A DNA stretch of 64,000 bases from Liolophura sinensis (GCF_032854445.1 NW_027017953.1:806501-870500), one strand, 5' to 3'. Shown: positions 47,601-62,600, counted from the stretch's first letter. Notes: a model not told the origin generated them from the sequence alone. Made by a program: numbers and translations.

Positions 47601-50600
47601 TCCTTTATCTTTACACTGTCATTACTACAGGTAACAAGAGCAATCCTTTATCTTCACACTGTCAATACCACAGGTAACAGGAGCAATCCTTTATCTTTAC
47701 ACTGCCAATACTACAGGTAACAAGATCAAACCTTTATCTTTACACTGTCATTACTACAGGTAACAAGATCAATCCTTTATCTTTACACTGTCAATACTAC
47801 AGGTAACAAGATCAATCCTTTATCTTTACGCTGCCAATACTACAGGTAGCAAGAGCAATCCTTTGTCTTTACACTGCCAATACTATAGGTAGCAAGAGCA
47901 ATCCTGTCTTTACACTGCCAATACTATAGGTAGCAAGAGCAATCCTTTGTCTTTACACTGCCAATACTACAGGTGACAAGAGTTATCCTTTGTCTTTACA
48001 CTGCCAATACTACATGTTACACAAGCAATCCCTTGTCTTCACACTGCCAATACTACAGGTAACAAGATCAATCCTTTATCTTCACACTGCCAATACTACA
48101 GGTGACAAGATCAATCCTTTGTCTTTACACTGCCAATACTGCAGGTAAAAAGAGCAGTTCTTTATCTTTATGCTGCCAATACTACAGGTAACAAGATCAG
48201 TCCTTTATCTTTACACTGTCATTACTACAGGTAACAAGAGCAATCCTTTATCTTCACACTGTCAATACCACAGGTAACAGGAGCAATCCTTTATCTTTAC
48301 ACTGTCAATACTACAGGTAATGAGCAGTTCTTTATCTTTACACTGCCAATACTACAGGTAACAAGATCAATCCTTTATCTTTACACTGTCATTACTACAG
48401 GTAACAAGATCAATCCTTTATCTTTACACTGTCATTACTACAGGTAACAAGATCAATCCTTTATCTTTACACTGTCAATACTGCAGGTAACAAGATCAAT
48501 CCTTTATCTTCACACTGCCAATACTACAGGTGACAAGATCAATCCTTTGTCTTTACACTGCCAATACTGCAGGTAAAAAGAGCAGTTCTTTATCTTCACA
48601 CTGCTAATACTACAGGTAGCAAGAGCAATCCTTTGCCTTTACACTGGCAATACTATAGGTAACAGGAGCAATCCTTTGTCTTTTCACTGTCAGTCACACT
48701 GGGAACTTGTCCACATTGTATTGTTTCCAATCCTAGCAAACTGGTAATGTTCTGGTTCTGTCCCTAGTTACTTTGAGAAAAGTGTTGGATTGAATAGTTT
48801 TCTGTATTACATGTATAATGTATTACTGGGTTGCTGGCTTCCAAGACTTGTGTTAACTCACACCTGTACCTGTGAACACACATGTACTTCCCGTATATGT
48901 AAATCACTAATCCTGCTTTTTTTCCTCCACACAGTTGTGCTGTAGAAGAAACTTACAGTAAACTTTTAAGTAAACTTGCAAAAATTGCTAGCAACAGCTC
49001 ACAAGTGGGGTAAGTGCAAAGTTTTTTCCTGTAATACATGTGGGACACTTACGTCAGCTGATCAGAAGCAGCATCAAATGTTCCCAGTTGTATGTACCAT
49101 ATAAAAACACCTGAAATTGCCAAAGGTGTGTTTTTAGAGGCAAATTAGAGTTGTTGAGACTGTCATGTTTCATGTAGAATATCATCTTACCTGATGGGAA
49201 AATCTGAACGTATGTCTAAATCGATAGAGCTCTGATATTAGGGCAAAATAAGCAACATGGCTAAATTTGTGTGGTTTTCTGCATGGATCATGGTCTTTAC
49301 TTTTAGGCTAAATTCATGTGGGTCAGGGCTTTTAAATTATTCATATTGTGTGAAATAGACAAGTGTATAGTTTCATTAACAAAGAAGCAATATCAAAGTT
49401 AACATTAATAAACATCAAGTTATTCCTGAGTTGATTATATGATTGTCAGAAATAGTAGCAATCTACATATGCATCCTTTCTGTCAGTAAGTGATAACTTC
49501 CTCTTCCCATTCCTGAATGGTTTCATTTTTTTTTTTTTTACAGTACATTTTCACCATTCTGGAGTTTACTAAAAATGTTAACAGAGAAGTTATCCAGTCT
49601 CCATATGCAACTCGTTCACACCTGGTCAGATCTCATTAAGGATATCATCAGGTACCATGAAGAACAGCACAAGAAGCACAAAAGTGTAAGTACAACACTG
49701 CACATGTTCTCTTGTACAGTCAGACTGATCACGTACTGTACATGTCTTCATGGTCTATGGACTGTGTTAGTGTTTCGTAACACTTGATGAGGTCAAAAAT
49801 GCACTGTTGAAATTTTGATTTACTCTGGCTATAATACATTGACTTGTATATATTCACAGTAACTTTCCTAAGATATAATTTATTGATTTAATTTTTGATT
49901 TGATTTTTATTTCACCAAATATTTACAACATGTTAACATATGATGTCAGTTGGAAAAGCGGGAATAAAACCCCTGGAATAAAACAGGCTTGTCCTGTCTT
50001 TAAGAAACTTAAAACTTTATGTTACAGTGGAATTGAGATAAAGGTGAAAATCAGTATAGTAATGTTAGGCCTACAAATAGAACTGTGTGTAGAGTATAAG
50101 AAGAAAATATTTGTAGACTAAAGCACCATTTCAAGTACGTATAGTTTGAAGTTCCTTTTGTAAGCAGACATGGACGGGCTTATGCATAAATAGTGGTATA
50201 AGAAAATCATTTATTGAGTGTAGCGGTAAATGTCATGCCATCTAAACAATGTGCTATGTGCACGTCAGGTTCAGCATTAGATATTAATCAAATAGCTTTC
50301 TTCTGAAGAGAAATTTATGGAAGTAATTGAGAGGGATATGTAGTACCCCAGACAACATTACAATATTTGTCATTGGTTAGCGCGCTAGCCCAGGAGCCTC
50401 TCAACAATGCGGTCACTGTGAGTTCAAGCCCAGCTCATGCTGACCTCTCCAGCCGTACCTCCCACCTTAATGCTGGCGGCCATTGTATAAGTGAAATATT
50501 CTTGAGTACGCCTAAAACACCAATTAAATAAATAAACAATATGAGTCAATCTTATAAGTGAATACACCTGTATATATCTACGTGGAATGCATCGTTACGA

Positions 50601-53600
50601 TTGCTGCTGTTTCTTGTGGAGGTATAACATCACGAATGGTGGGCTGTTTCTTGTGGAGGTATAACATCACTAATGGTGGGCTGTTTCTTGTGGAGGTGTA
50701 ACATCACAAATGCTAGGCTGTTTCCTCAAGGGAGGATGCCAGGTTAAGGGTGGCTGGTTGTAAGGGAAATATGAAGGGTTGTGCCTTGAATGTGACAAGT
50801 GGGCAATTCATGAGGACTTGGCTGCTGGATATAGCTGGGTGTAACAGGGTTATGTACAGATCAACTGTGTCCTGCCCTGGGCCATGTGCTTTAAATCAGA
50901 CTCACAACCCACTTTACCCTCCTTCCATCTAGCTTGTAACATAGCCTGGCTGAACAGTGCTACAGTTATTCCCTAACATGTTGTTCTTCATGGGGCATAA
51001 GGTGTGAGAGAATTTGTACAGGTCACTACTTGTACACTCTGCAGCCACTAAACATAGAACACAATAGCAAACAGATTTTGTGCATTCACATGCCTGGCAC
51101 ATGTTTGCCACGCATTCCGTATGATGAAGGGTTGAACCTTGGGAACAATGCTATATTTTATGTTACATAATATGTTGGTATCATATTAAGTTTATAAATT
51201 GGGAAATGAGAAAGTATACAGTGTATATGACAGGGCAGGTGCATTCCCCTGAGGATTAGAGGTTGCATGTGTGTTTCTAATTTTGTCCAATACTTCAGGG
51301 GCTTCTGTTGATATGTCGGAGCGGAGTGAAGCACAGATTCATCATTGTGGCCTTGTGCTGGATTTCTTAATTTGTTCTATTGTTACATCAGATGTTACAA
51401 AAGTAAAAGGAGCAGACATTTTGTTTCTGTAGGATGTTGTTAATTTGCAAAGAAAAACAAATTTTTGAAAAATAGTTTGAAGTATCTCAATTTTCCATCA
51501 GTCATCGCTACTCTGAGAGATGAACCATGTATGCTAGTATATCACCATTATCACCAGGCAAGTTTGATTATACACTAACAATTCTACTTTGAAATGAAGT
51601 TTCTCATGACAACGAAAAAAACTCTTTAAACCAATCTAGACAAAGGCTCTCTATAAAATAAATTTCCCTCAAAGCATTCTTGTAGAGAAAGGAAGATGGT
51701 CTTGGAATCGGATCTTGGTGCTTATCTTGTTGTTGTTGTTGCTGTGTGCAGGTGAAGGAGAGTGAGGCTGGTACAATAGAGGCTGTTCACTCCATACAAC
51801 AAACAACAGCAGCTCTACACAAATCCAAGGAGATCTACCACACACGATGTCTGGAGCTGGAGAGGCTGAAGAGAGAAAATGCTTCACAAAAAGATCTCGA
51901 GAAGGTAGTTTAGATCGGTTACCTTTAGTGTATTATCATAAGCCAGCGTAAGATTCTTCTGAGAGCTGGGTACGTACAATGTACTCATGGACTTTGTTCT
52001 CTGTGTGAAATATTAGTGTAAGATTCTTCTGAGAGCTGGGTATGTACAATGTACTCATGGACTTTGTTCTCTGTGTGAAATATTAGTGTAAGATTCTTCT
52101 GAGAGCTGGATATGTACAATGTACTCATGGACTTTGTTCTCTGTGTGAAATATTAGTGTAAGATTCTTCTGAGAGCTGGGTACGTACAATGTACTCATGG
52201 ACTTTGTTCTCTGTGTGAAATATTAGTGTAAGATTCTTCTGAGAGCTGGGTACGTACAATGTATTCATGGACTTTGTTCTCTGTGTGAAATATTAGTGTA
52301 AGATTCTTCTGAGAGCTGGGTACATACAATGTATTCATTGACTTTGTTCTCTGTGTGAAATATTAGTAAAAGATTCTTCTGAGAGCTGGGTACGTACAAT
52401 GTACTCATGGACTTTGTTCTCTGTGTGAAATATTAGTGTAAGATTCTTCTGAGAGCTGGGTACGTACAATGTACTCATGGACTTTGTTCTCTGTGTGAAA
52501 TATTAGTGTAAGATTCTTCTGAGAGCTGGGTACGTACAATGTCTTCATGGACTTTGTTCTCTGTGTGAAATATTAGTGTAAGATTCTTCTGAGAGCTGGG
52601 TACATACAATGTATTCATTGACTTTGTTCTCTGTGTGAAATATTAGTGTAAGATTCTTCTGAGAGCTGGGTACATACAATGTATTCATGGACTTTGTTCT
52701 CTGTGTGAAATATTACTGTAAGATTCTTCTGAGAGCTGGGTACATACAATGTCTTCATTGACTTTGTTCTCTGTGTGAAATATTAGTGTAAGATTCTTCT
52801 GAGAGCTGGATACGTACAATGTACTCATGGACTTTGTTCTCTGTGAAATATTAGTGTAAGATTCTTCTGAGAGCTGGATACGTACAATGTATTCATGGAC
52901 TTTGTTCTCTGTGTGAAATATTAGTGTAAGATTCTTCAGAGAGCTGGGTACGTACAATGTACTCATGGACTTTGTTCTCTGTGTGAAATATTAGTGTAAG
53001 ATTCTTCTGAGAGCTGGGTACGTACAATGTATTCATGGACTTTGTTCTCTGTGTGAAATATTAGTAAAAGATTCTTCTGAGAGCTGGGTACGTACAATGT
53101 ATTCATGGACTTTGTTCTCTGTGTAAAATATTAGTGTAAGATTCTTCTGAGAGCTGGATATGTACAATGTACTCATGGACTTTGTTCTCTGTGTGAAATA
53201 TTAGTGTAAGATTCTTCTGAGAGCTGGGTACGTACAATGTACTCATGGACTTTGTTCTCTGTGTGAAATATTAGTGTAAGATTCTTCTGAGAGCTGGGTA
53301 CGTACAATGTATTCATGGACTTTGTTCTCTGTGTGAAATATTAGTGTAAGATTCTTCTGAGAGCTGGGTACGTACAATGTACTCATGGACTTCGTTCCCG
53401 GTAAATTTGGAAATGTGACACAAGTGTCCAAGGAAGAAAATGTGCTACCTTAGAGATAACTGTTACATTTTGTTAACTTATTGATTTATTTGATTGCTGT
53501 TCTATGCCGTACTCCAGAATATTTCATTTCTATGACAGTAGCCAGCATAGGGGGTCTGAATGTAACATTGGCTGCTGGACTTGCCAGAGTAGTCAGGGCT

Positions 53601-56600
53601 TTCCTTTGACTAGCCTGCAGTGCACAGTGTGTGCTGTGTTGTGATGTCAGAGGCCTGATGGAAAGATGACATCCTGCTGATAAGGTTTATTGTATATCTC
53701 TCATAAAAGCACTTTCAGGTCAGTCTTGGGGATCTTAGTTTATTGCTCTTTCATATGATAGATTGGTCATCAGTAATGAATGTGCTATAACCTGTATATT
53801 TCCTTTTTTTGTTTTAGGCGGAATCCAAATATAAAAAGGCTTGTAAGTATTATTTCTTATCACATGTCCTGATATGTTGGTGTACAAAATAGGTTTCTAT
53901 GTGAAATTCGACTGACATTCCACATATACATGTTCTCTAAAACACAAGACAGCTACAGGATTTGGAATATGTATTATTCATAGTAAAGAGTACATTTACA
54001 TGTGAACATGTTGTTCAGGATTTGGAATATGCATTATTCATAGTAAAGAGTACATTTACATGTGAACATGTTGTTCAGGATTTGGAATATGTATTATTCA
54101 TAGTAAAGAGTACATTTACATGTGAACATGTTGTTTAGGATTTGGAATATGTATTATTCATAGTAAAGAGTACATTTACATGTGAACATGTTGTTCAGGA
54201 TTTGGAATATGTATTATTCATAGTAAAGAGTACATTTACATGTGAACATGTTGTTCAGGATTTGGAATATGCATTATTCATAGTAAAGAGTACATTTACA
54301 TGTGAACATGTTGTTCAGGATTTGGAATATGTATTATTCATAGTAAAGAGTACATTTACATGTGAACATGTTGTTCAGGATTTGGAATATGTATTATTCA
54401 TAGTAAAGAGTACATTTACATGTGAACATGTTGTTCACTGTTGATCAGTGACTGGATGTTTGTATTATGATCAACAATCAGCAATCTCAAATGATTTGAT
54501 TAACATAACAACCTGATGCCAAATGAACCGGGCACAGTACATCTACCTGATGTCTAATGAACCAGGCACAGTACATCTTCCTGATGTCTAATGATTCAGG
54601 CACAGTATATCTACCTGATGTCTGATGAACCAGACACAGTACATCTACCTGATGCCTAATGAACCAGACACAGTACATCTATCTGATGTCTAATGAACCA
54701 GACACAGTACATCTACCTGATGCCTAATGAACCAGGCACAGTATATCTACCTGATGTCTGATGAACCGGACACAGTACATCTACCTGATGCCTAATGAAC
54801 CAGGTACAGTACATCTACCTGATGCCTAATGAACCAGACACAATACATCTACCTGATGCCTAATGAACCAGGCACAGTATATCTACCTGATGTCTGATGA
54901 TTCAGGCACAGTACATCTATCTGATGCCTAATGAACCAGGCACAGTACATCTATCTGATGTCTAATGAACCAGACACAGTACATCTACCTGATGCCTAAT
55001 GATCCAGACACAGTACATCAACCTGGTGCCTAATGAACCAGACACAGTACATCTACCTGATGTCTAATGAACCAGACACAGTACATCTACCTGATGTCTG
55101 ATGAACCAGACACAGTACATCTATCTGATGCCTAATGAACCAGACACAGTACATCTATCTGATGTCTAATGAACCAGACACAGTACATCTACCTGATACC
55201 TAATGAACCAGACACAGTACATCTACCTGATGCCTAATGAACCAGGCACAGTATATCTACCTGATGTCTGATGAACCGGACACAGTATATCTACCTGATG
55301 CCTAATGAACCAGGTACAGTACATCTACCTGATGCCTAATGAACCAGACACAATACATCAACCTGATGCCCAATGATCCAGACACAGTACATCAACCTGA
55401 TGCCTAATGAACCAGACACAGTGCATCTACCTGATGTCTGATGAACCGGACACAGTACATCTACCTGATGCCTAATGAACCAGGCACAGTACATCTATCT
55501 GATGTCTAATGAACCAGGCACAGTACATCTATCTGATGCCTAATGAACCAGGCACAGTACATCTACCTGATGTCTAATGATTCAGGCACAGTACATCTAT
55601 CTGATGCCTAATGAACCAGGTACAGTACATCAACCTGATGCCTAATGAACCAGGCACAGTACATCTACCTGATGCCTAATGAACCAGACACAGTGTATCT
55701 ACCTGATGTCTGATGAACCAGACACAGTACATCTATCTGATGCCTAATGAACCGGACACAGTACATCTATCTGATGTCTAATGAACCAGACACAGTACAT
55801 CTACCTGATGCCTAATGAACCAGGCACCATATATCTACCTGATGTCTGATGAACCGGACACAGTACATCGACCTGATGCCTAATGAACAAGGTACAGTAC
55901 ATCTACCTGATGCCTAATGAACCAGACACAATACATCAACCTGATGCCTAATGATCCAGGCACAGTACATCTACCTGATGCCTAATGAACCAGACACAGT
56001 ACATTTACCTGATACCTAATGAACCAGGCACAGTACATCTATCTGATGTCTAATGAACCAGGCACAGTACATCTATCTGATGCCTAATGAACCAGGCACA
56101 GTACATCTACCTGATGTCTAATGATTCAGGCACAGTACATCTATCTGATGCCTAATGAACCAGGCACAGTACATCAACCTGATGCCTAATGAACCAGACA
56201 CAGTACATCTACCTGATGCCTAATGAACCAGACACAGTGTATCTACCTGATACCTAATGAACCAGACACAGTACATCTACCTGATGCCTAATGAACCAGG
56301 CACAGTACATCTACCTGATGTCTAATGAAACAGGCACAGTACATCTATCTGATGTCCAATGAACCAGGCACAGTACATCTACCTGATGTCTAATGATTCA
56401 GGCACAGTACATCTATCTGATGCCTAATGATCCAGGCACAGTACATCAACCTGATGCCTAATGAACCAGACACAGTACATCTACCTGATGCCTAATGAAC
56501 CAGGCACAGTACATCTACCTGATGTCTAATGAACCAGACACAGTACATCTACCTGATGCCTAATGAACCAGACACAGTGTATCTACCTGATACCTAATGA

Positions 56601-59600
56601 ACCAGACACAGTACATCTACCTGATGTCTAATGATCCAGGCACAGTACATCTACCTGATACCTAATGATCCAGGCACAGTACATCTACCTGATACCTAAT
56701 GATCCAGGCACAGTATATCTACCTGATGCCTAATGAACCAGGCACAGTACATCTACCTGATGTCTAATGAAACAGGCACAGTACATCTATCTGATGTCCA
56801 ATGAACCAGGCACAGTACATCTACCTGATGTCTAATGATTCAGGCACAGTACATCTATCTGATGCCTAATGAACCAGGCACAGTACATCTACCTGATGTC
56901 TAATGAACCAGACACAGTACATCTACCTGATGCCTAATGAACCAGACACAGTACATCTACCTGATGTCTAATGATTCAGGCACAGTACATCTACCTGATG
57001 CCTAATGAACCAGACACAGTACATCTACCCTTCCTCTATCTTTTCAAATCAAATGTATACACCTTTTTAATTTTAGACTAAACTACATTGGTTGTGTTGC
57101 CCAAATTCAGAGCTTGACAAAAAGTTTACTTTTCTCAGTCTACACAAAATAATGCCCTCAGAACATGTTTGAATAAACACCTTGCAAACATGCGAGAAGG
57201 TTGAAGAATTAAAGGACATTTTGGAGAGCCTCCATATAAATAGCCATGTCTCTTGAGATATTTTATGGTTGGCTAATCATTTGGTTCAAATGTTCAGTTT
57301 TCTGGATGTCTGTTTCATTTGGCTTTTTCTGCATTGAATAATTGGGCCAAACTCATTTGATTTTCCTGGAGCCTATCAGAGAAAATCCGATCACAAAGTA
57401 GCTGCCCATGTAATCTTCTGAGGCCTGGACATTGAGCCCTTGTATCTCCCATGTGATGTGCTCTTGTGTGTGATTAAAACATCATTTTGATTTTATGCAC
57501 AAACATTTTTGGTATGGGCATGTTTGTGGTTATAGTTGAATTTTCTTTTGTACAATGTCTTTACTTTCTGAGTGCAACGCTTGTCATGGTCAGCCGTATA
57601 TGGGCATGTTTGTGATTATAGTTAATTTTCTTTTTCAGAATGTCTTTACTTTCTGAGTACAATGCTTGTCACGGTCAGCCGTGATTGAATATAGAATGTC
57701 TTTACTTTCTGAGTGCAACGCTTGTCATGGTCAGCCGTGATTGAATATAGAATGTCTTAACTTTTTGAGTGCAATGCTTGTCATGGTCAGCCATGACTGA
57801 AACATTGAATGCATTTTCTATTTCAGCTGATGAATACAAGTCGTATGTAGAAAAATATGCAAGTGTGAGGAATGAGTTTGAGAGTAAAATGATTGAATCG
57901 TGCAGGGTAAGTAGATCGGGTAAGAGTCCCTGTAGACAGTAAAGGCAGAGTTACATGTACATAATCATTGATGGAGCGTCCTGAACTTGCTTTTATTGTT
58001 TAACTTATGTTAATACAGGATGTTATAGTCAAGCACGGAACATTTGTAGTCCTCAACCGTGTGTTCAAATAGTTGCTAATCTTGTAATTTTATGGGGGAT
58101 ATCTACATTGTGTAGGTACTGTAAACTGGCCTGTGAGCCCTCTTGGTAGAAAATGTCAACAGAATAGTTTATCACGTCATTTGACAGAAATAAGTATTAA
58201 CACTAACCCCACGATGTAATTTGATTTTCTCACAGAATTTTCAGGAGCTTGAAGAAACCCATGTTTGCCAAATGAAGGATTTTATAGATACCTATGCTAA
58301 GGCCTGGGAGAATGAACATGCATTGCGGGGCCAGGTAGGTGTGGGGAAAGAATTGCCGTGGGATATGGGTAGCCACACTTACCATATCAACACTGACCCA
58401 CCACCGCTTTTGTGTGTGTGTGTGTGTAGCTGTTGACACTCAAAACATCCCAGACATTGATATGAAAACTTTGTAGGTGGTAATTTCTTCTTATTCAGAT
58501 GAAATACATTTGTAAGCCTGTGATAAAAGTACAGCCTGAAATTTGCACTTGAAACTCTACCAGCTGACAAATTAAATTGTTGATGAAAGTATTGTCAGGT
58601 TTGTTAGTTTGCCGCATAGAGTGTTATATTTGCTTTTATTGCCTTTCAGGTGCAACAAGAATTTAAGTCAAAGTGTGATACAGATTTATGTGTTCAGAAA
58701 CTATTGGAAACGTTTATTAAAGCCAAATCCACAGGTGTAGAAAAACCAGGTGAGTTGTGTGTTTTTTCATGTTCTGTTTTTTTGCCGTTTGAGTGATAAG
58801 CTTACTGATGAATTTTTGCCATTCCTTACCATAGGTTTGTGTCGATTTGAGGTTTGAAAAGAATCCATTCTGAAACAGCATAGGCTATAGTCCACGAAAC
58901 TATTGTCTAGAAAACATCTGTGAAGTTAAAGGAGAAGAAAACTTAAATATCAAAAAAATACCATTGAAAAGAAGGGGCAACACACCCCCAGCATTAATTA
59001 CAGGATGTTAAAGATGGAGGACGCAATGAACTCAGCGATTTATGCCAGCTTTGTCGTTTTCAGGCTTTACGTGAATGGTGAAGAAAAATCGCAAAATTAT
59101 GGAGCAAGCACCACCAGATAGAAACAAATGTGCTCTTTTCAGCCTATAGTGTCGTAATTTTAAGTTTTCTTCTCCTTTAAAGAGAAAATCTTCAGGACAT
59201 CCAAGTTCTTACCTGCTTTCAAAATTATGACATTACCTGCTTCATTGCAAAATTTGCTGTGTAATAATACGGCAGTTTTAGGGTACAGCAGGGGAGAGTC
59301 TGTCTACCTTGTAACATGGAACTTCACGCACTTCAGTCAAACAGCATTTACAAGTATTTGTATTGTCTGTACTCCTAAGACAATGCAAGGTATAAAGGGA
59401 GGCCACTCTGCCAGTGAACAATGTTTTCTGTAGGTGGATAGCCCTCATATGGAGATTCAAGTGTTTTGTAAAGTTTAGGCGTTCTTATATATGGAAAAGT
59501 GAATAGCTAAATCTAGCGAGGCTAAAATTTTTGGCAGTGTTGATATGATTGGTGTATAATACAAGCTGTACTTCCTGTCCTCAGCTATACACGACTGGAA

Positions 59601-62600
59601 CATGGTGTCAGGTATACAGCCAGGCGTGTAGTTCACATGTGTCAATGTTAGGGGATGTTTTGTACTGTACAGCATGTAGGTGCCCTAGTACTGCCTGTAG
59701 TGTGTGTGTATGTCTGTGACCAGCAGGGACACCATAGGGGGCGAAGACAGCTACACCTGTAGAGGTGGTCAGTCCTAAGCTTTGCAGGATCCAGCATTTA
59801 CTTGGATTAAACATATTTTAGTACAAATGGTAAATCACATACAGGCCAGAAAGAAAAAATAAATTGAGGATATCTAATTTTTAGCTTGCCTATACAAAGT
59901 AGAGGTGTAGCTACTGTCTTAGCCTAAGCATTGGCATTGAACAGTGAAAGCAATTTTAAGGTAAATTTTAGCTTTGATAACTGATAAAGTACAGCATGTG
60001 TTCAGTTGAGGTTTTGAATACATAGCAGAAACGGGATGCTTCATCATTAGTGTTCTGTGTCAAATTAATTACCTAAAGTTACAGAACTTAACCTACATGT
60101 AGTGTCCTTTGTGTTAGATTGAGTGTTAAGTGTAAATGTCGGGGGTGGTGTCTCATAAAGTACTACATGTATTGAACTACACCTGGAAGATTTCCATTGT
60201 TGATGCAATGCATGTGTGTTAATTACCCTAAATTACAAATTTCATGACCATCACATCTCTTTTTGCGTATTAAAACCCATATGAAAGTAAATGTTGAAGT
60301 AGTGTATATATTGAGCTGAACTTTTTCATTCATATGTCTTCTACAGGTGAGCTTTATCAGATTCACTTTGCAAATCGCTCACTTGTGTAAGACATGTATG
60401 ATGTCACTATGTAATAGAGGTAGAATTCAAATCATTTTTTTCAATCAGAGATACTACTTTAAATAACATGACTGGGAGACAGTTTCGGTAAAGCATGACA
60501 TGTTGGAATGGGGTGTTTGTGTGGTAAAGAATTGTTGTGCTAGAAGCATGGGGAATACGATGATGCTAATGTGGCATGCCCTGTTACTGTCTGTTGTGGT
60601 TTACAAATCCTGCGCTACAGAAGAACTTCTCCAGTTTGACAGAATGGCCTAGTTTATGTATTTGTAAACGTATATATCATTATACTGTGGTGACTGTTTG
60701 TCAGAAGTCTGTGGACGTTAGCAGTACGTGTATGTCTCTAACCGTACGTCTACATGTAGGTAAATGTGCAGTTGTACTAAAAATATACACCTTGTACATG
60801 TGTTGTTTGTGATCGGCGTGGAAGAGTTCCCATATCCTGTAAATTATTATGCATGAGAGATTCTTTGTGTCATAGTTGGAAAATGGTAATAGCCTTTTAT
60901 ATCATTTATACTCCTTCTTGGCACCAGTCCTCAGGATCAGGAAGCTATTTCAGACTTGAGTGAAAATTTCAATAATTATTCTTGGTACGTTTGTTTCCGT
61001 TATTTTCGGAAATTTGTTTTACAAACAGTTACCCAAAATTTATCCCGCAAGCAATATTTTATAAAAGAAGTAACAATTTTAAAGTCATCTGAAATTTCGA
61101 CTGAAGTCTAAACTTGCTTGATGATCCTGGGGCGAGAACTTTGGCGCCCTGCCACCGTAATACAGGTGCTGAATTCCCTGGTATTTATACATGTAGCTTT
61201 CTGTCGGATTTCCGTAAATATTTCTTCAAAGTTTTTAATCTTGATGACACAACAGAAAGAGACCTGCATTCAGAAGTGTGTGTAATGAATTTTAGTGGTA
61301 AATAGTTGGTTTTTATTGCAAAAGTACGGTAATGTGTATCCTTTGCTAAGTTGTCTCCCCTTGTTGTCATCAGGTGCAGTGCAGTTTGAAGAACCGGATT
61401 TATCCAACTTACCTGTGACGCGTCCTTTGTCCCCGGAACCCAACGACAAACGAGACAGCTTTTCTGAGAAGAAAACCACAGGTAAGGGAGATGATCCCTT
61501 GTTTCTAGATCTCTGACTAACCACCTTGCCTTGGTCAGGTTCCTAGCATGATCTACCTTTAAGCTATTTATGGTCAACTTTTTGCTTCAAATCTAGTACA
61601 TTTACCTTGTTGGTTGGGTGAATTACTCCGCTTTGTCGTAGACCTGGATGGATCCAGGACCCTTCAGTTTTTTTTATGTTTACAAAAAGAGTGGAAAATA
61701 GTTGTATATCTGCAATAGTTAACCATAATATGAAGGATTTTGACAACTCTGACAAAGTCATTTTGAATTTTGCAATTGAAAAAGTAATGATCTGATAGGC
61801 ATGATAGCCATATGTACTTGTGTGTAACCAGGTCATCCAGAAATATGGCTCATTTGATGAAGATTTTAAGAGAAATGAGACATATATGCCACTTGAACTA
61901 GCATCTGTTAAGCAAAATAAATTTTATTCTCATATTTTGTTAAAATCTTTTTTCGATTTATAAAGCAATACATGTTACAGATGTGAAAGTACAGCTATAC
62001 AGATGCGAAAATACAGCTATGCAGAAGAATGTATATACCTGTCAAGACTCGTACTTGGACACCTATATCACATACATAGCTAGAGGTAGTTTGGTGCTGA
62101 ACGCTTTGCCAAAAGTGTTGACAGATAATACATGTAAAAAGTGACAAATTCAAGACGCCAATAACTAAGAATAACTAATAATAACTAAGCTGTCATCTGC
62201 AAGCATGTATGCTGCATTTTTTACACATTCTTCTACATACAGTTAAGTACCAATGTTATACAGTAATACCATGTGACTAAAGTTTTAGTATGAAAGCTGC
62301 ACTGAGGCAGGTGTGTTATATGTACATGTATATGAGGGGAGTGTTGACAGACATGTATGTCTTACCTTAACCCGGGGGTAAAGCTTACCACAAGGCCGAC
62401 TGGGTGTACGATGCTATGATAACCGCCACACTTCTCACTCAGTGTGTGTCTACGTTTGTTTCAGATGGAGATATTTTGAGCGGTTGGTACATGTTATAAC
62501 CTGTTACCCCATTAACTCACCCTGTAACATGCTGGTGTCGTGCATTTATATCGTTCATATGTTCAGTGGTTTGGAAAATGTCCTCTGTTAAAATTTCCCA

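Noticed and set aside
49575-49787. 70-codon + frame starting inside FCHO exon 4
   Set aside because: It is the exon 4 frame read through its donor into the intron, not a separate gene.
58221-58436. 71-codon + frame at FCHO exon 8
   Set aside because: Exon 8 read beyond both splice sites; the real coding part is 58236-58334.
61185-61577. - strand open frames of 130 and 84 codons
   Set aside because: They lie opposite the real FCHO exon 10 and its flanks, and are shadows of it.
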